From: Symbiodinium natans
Lineage: Eukaryota; Sar; Dinophyceae; Suessiales; Symbiodiniaceae
Assembly (NCBI GenBank): GCA_905221605.1
Contig: CAJNDS010002451.1
Span: 389,979 to 418,931, forward strand
Length of the DNA: 28,953 nucleotides
Direction: 5' to 3'
Notes under the pieces: model-generated
Databases searched by the model: none
Told to the model about the DNA's origin: nothing
The model's input: the letters and a program-made list of their open reading frames with translations, nothing else
Shown: in pieces, positions 27,621 to 28,953 of the stretch
Layout: each line of letters starts with the position of its first letter
How positions within the stretch are numbered: the first letter of the stretch is position 1
Position numbers and translations under genes: made by a program

Positions 27621-28953
27621 GAGGGGGCCCTCCCGCAGGAGGAATTAAATAATTTAAATATGAAGGCCCCGATTTAAATATGAATATTTAATTCGGGGCC
27701 TTCATATTTAAATTATTTAATTCCTCCTGCGGGAGGAAGCCCGGCCCCCCCCTCCAGGATTTAAATTATTTAAATTATTTAAATTATTTAATTCCCGGGC
27801 CCGATTTACATAATTTAAATATGAAGCTCCCGAATTAAATATTCATATTTAAATCGTGGCCTTCATATTTAAATTATTTAAATCGGGCCCGGGAATTAAA
27901 TAATTTAAATAATTTAAATAATTTAAATCCTGGAGGGGGGGGGGCGGGCCTCCTCCCCCAGGAGGAATTAAATAATTTAAATATGAAGGCCTCGATTTAA
28001 ATATGAATATTTAATTCGGGGCCTTCATATTTAAATTATTTAATTCCTCCTGCAAAAGGAGGCCCGGCCCCCCCCCCTCCCGGATTTAAATTATTTAAAT
28101 TATTTAAACTATTTAAATTATTTAAATTATTTAAATTATTTAAACTATTTAAATTATTTAAATTATTTAAATTATTTAAACTATTTAATTCCCGGGCCCG
28201 AATTAAATGATTTAAATATGAAGCTCCCGAATTAAATATTCATATTTAAACCGTGGCCTTCATATTTAAATTATTTAAATCGGGCCCGGGAATTAAATAA
28301 TTTAAATGATTTAAATCCTGGAGGGGGGGGGGGCCTCCTCCCCCAGGAGGAATTAAATAATTTAAATATGAAGGCCTCGATTTAAATATGAATATTTAAT
28401 TCGGGGCCTTCATATTTAAATTATTTAATTCCTCCTGCGGGAGGAAGCCCGGCCCCCCCCCCCTCCAGGATTTAAATTATTTAAATTATTTAAATTATTT
28501 AATTCCCGGGCCCGATTTACATAATTTAAATATGAAGCTCCCGAATTAAATATTCATATTTAAATCGTGGCCTTCATATTTAAATTATTTAAATCGGGCC
28601 CGGGAATTAAATAATTTAAATAATTTAAATAATTTAAATCCTGGAGGGGGGGGGCGGGCCTCCTCCCCCAGGAGGAATTAAATAATTTACATATGAAGGC
28701 CTCGATTTAAATATGAATATTTAATTCGGGGCCTTCATATTTAAATTATTTAAATTCCTCCTGCAAAAGGAGGCCCGGCCCCCCCCCCCTCCCGGATTTA
28801 AATTATTTAAATTATTTAAATTATTTAAATTATTTAATTCCCGGGCCCGATTTAAATAATTTAAATATGAAGGCCACGATTTAAATATGAATATTTAATC
28901 CGGGAGCTTCATATTTAAATTATTTAAATCGGGCCCGGGAATTAAATAATTTT
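27621..28953. repeat. Palindromic AT/GC satellite with dimeric higher-order unit
   Basis: Two palindrome types alternate. Type A is bounded by AGGAGGAATTAAATAATTT and its complement; type B by TTCCCGGGCCCGA and its complement. C or G runs separate them. Type A starts at about 27638, 27961, 28346 and 28671. The first and third contain CTGCGGGAGG, the second and fourth CTGCAAAAGG, so the true period is about 709 bp. The array continues past the window end. Confidence 0.92.
27629..27736. repeat. 108-bp near-perfect palindrome (type A)
   Basis: From CCTCCCGCAGGAGGAATT to its reverse complement. Arms of about 44 bp are exact. The centre TTTAAATATGAATATTTAA is the only asymmetric part. Confidence 0.9.

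Overview
The window looks like repeat-dominated, probably subtelomeric or heterochromatic, nuclear DNA of a eukaryote with the plant-type telomere heptamer TTTAGGG. That heptamer is shared by land plants, many green algae, dinoflagellates and some apicomplexans, so the lineage cannot be fixed from this sequence. No convincing protein-coding gene, rRNA or tRNA was found. Long open frames occur only inside tandem arrays or pyrimidine-rich strands, where they are expected from composition.

Layout. 1-2493: short unique spacers broken by interstitial telomeric tracts in both orientations, including a 460-bp tract at 1401-1862 and a 100-bp foldback element at 791-896. 2494-10278: a repeat-only composite segment. 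It runs boundary motif, purine-rich block (to 5497), 17 copies of an 88-bp repeat (to 6984), a nested palindrome (7190-7531), then a roughly 350-bp satellite of AT-rich palindromes separated by G and C runs (to about 10148, with a 100-N gap). It closes at an inverted copy of the boundary motif. 10279-14349: telomere-repeat/unique mosaic with a textbook-like 142-bp MITE (11101-11242) and a foldback element whose loop holds a telomeric tract (13225-13466). 14350-17290: successive minisatellites of about 14, 72, 61, 43 and 42 bp, then a poly-C / AT-rich / poly-G structure, bracketed by dispersed GTGCATAGAGT-type motifs. 17291-21650: another telomere-repeat mosaic with two more foldback elements. 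21653-28953: poly-C tracts, a diverged boundary motif, a second purine-rich block, a 55-bp array (24 copies), an inverted array of the 88-bp family (13 copies, 87-bp period), a GAT-rich microsatellite, and a palindromic satellite with higher-order dimer structure that runs off the window.

The main result is architectural. The same modules (boundary motif, GA-rich block, 88-bp family array, TTTAAATTA palindrome satellite) occur twice in the same order about 19.5 kb apart, but the 88-bp array is inverted in the second copy. Several small non-autonomous inverted-repeat elements are inserted among the telomeric tracts. No transposase or reverse transcriptase is visible in the window.
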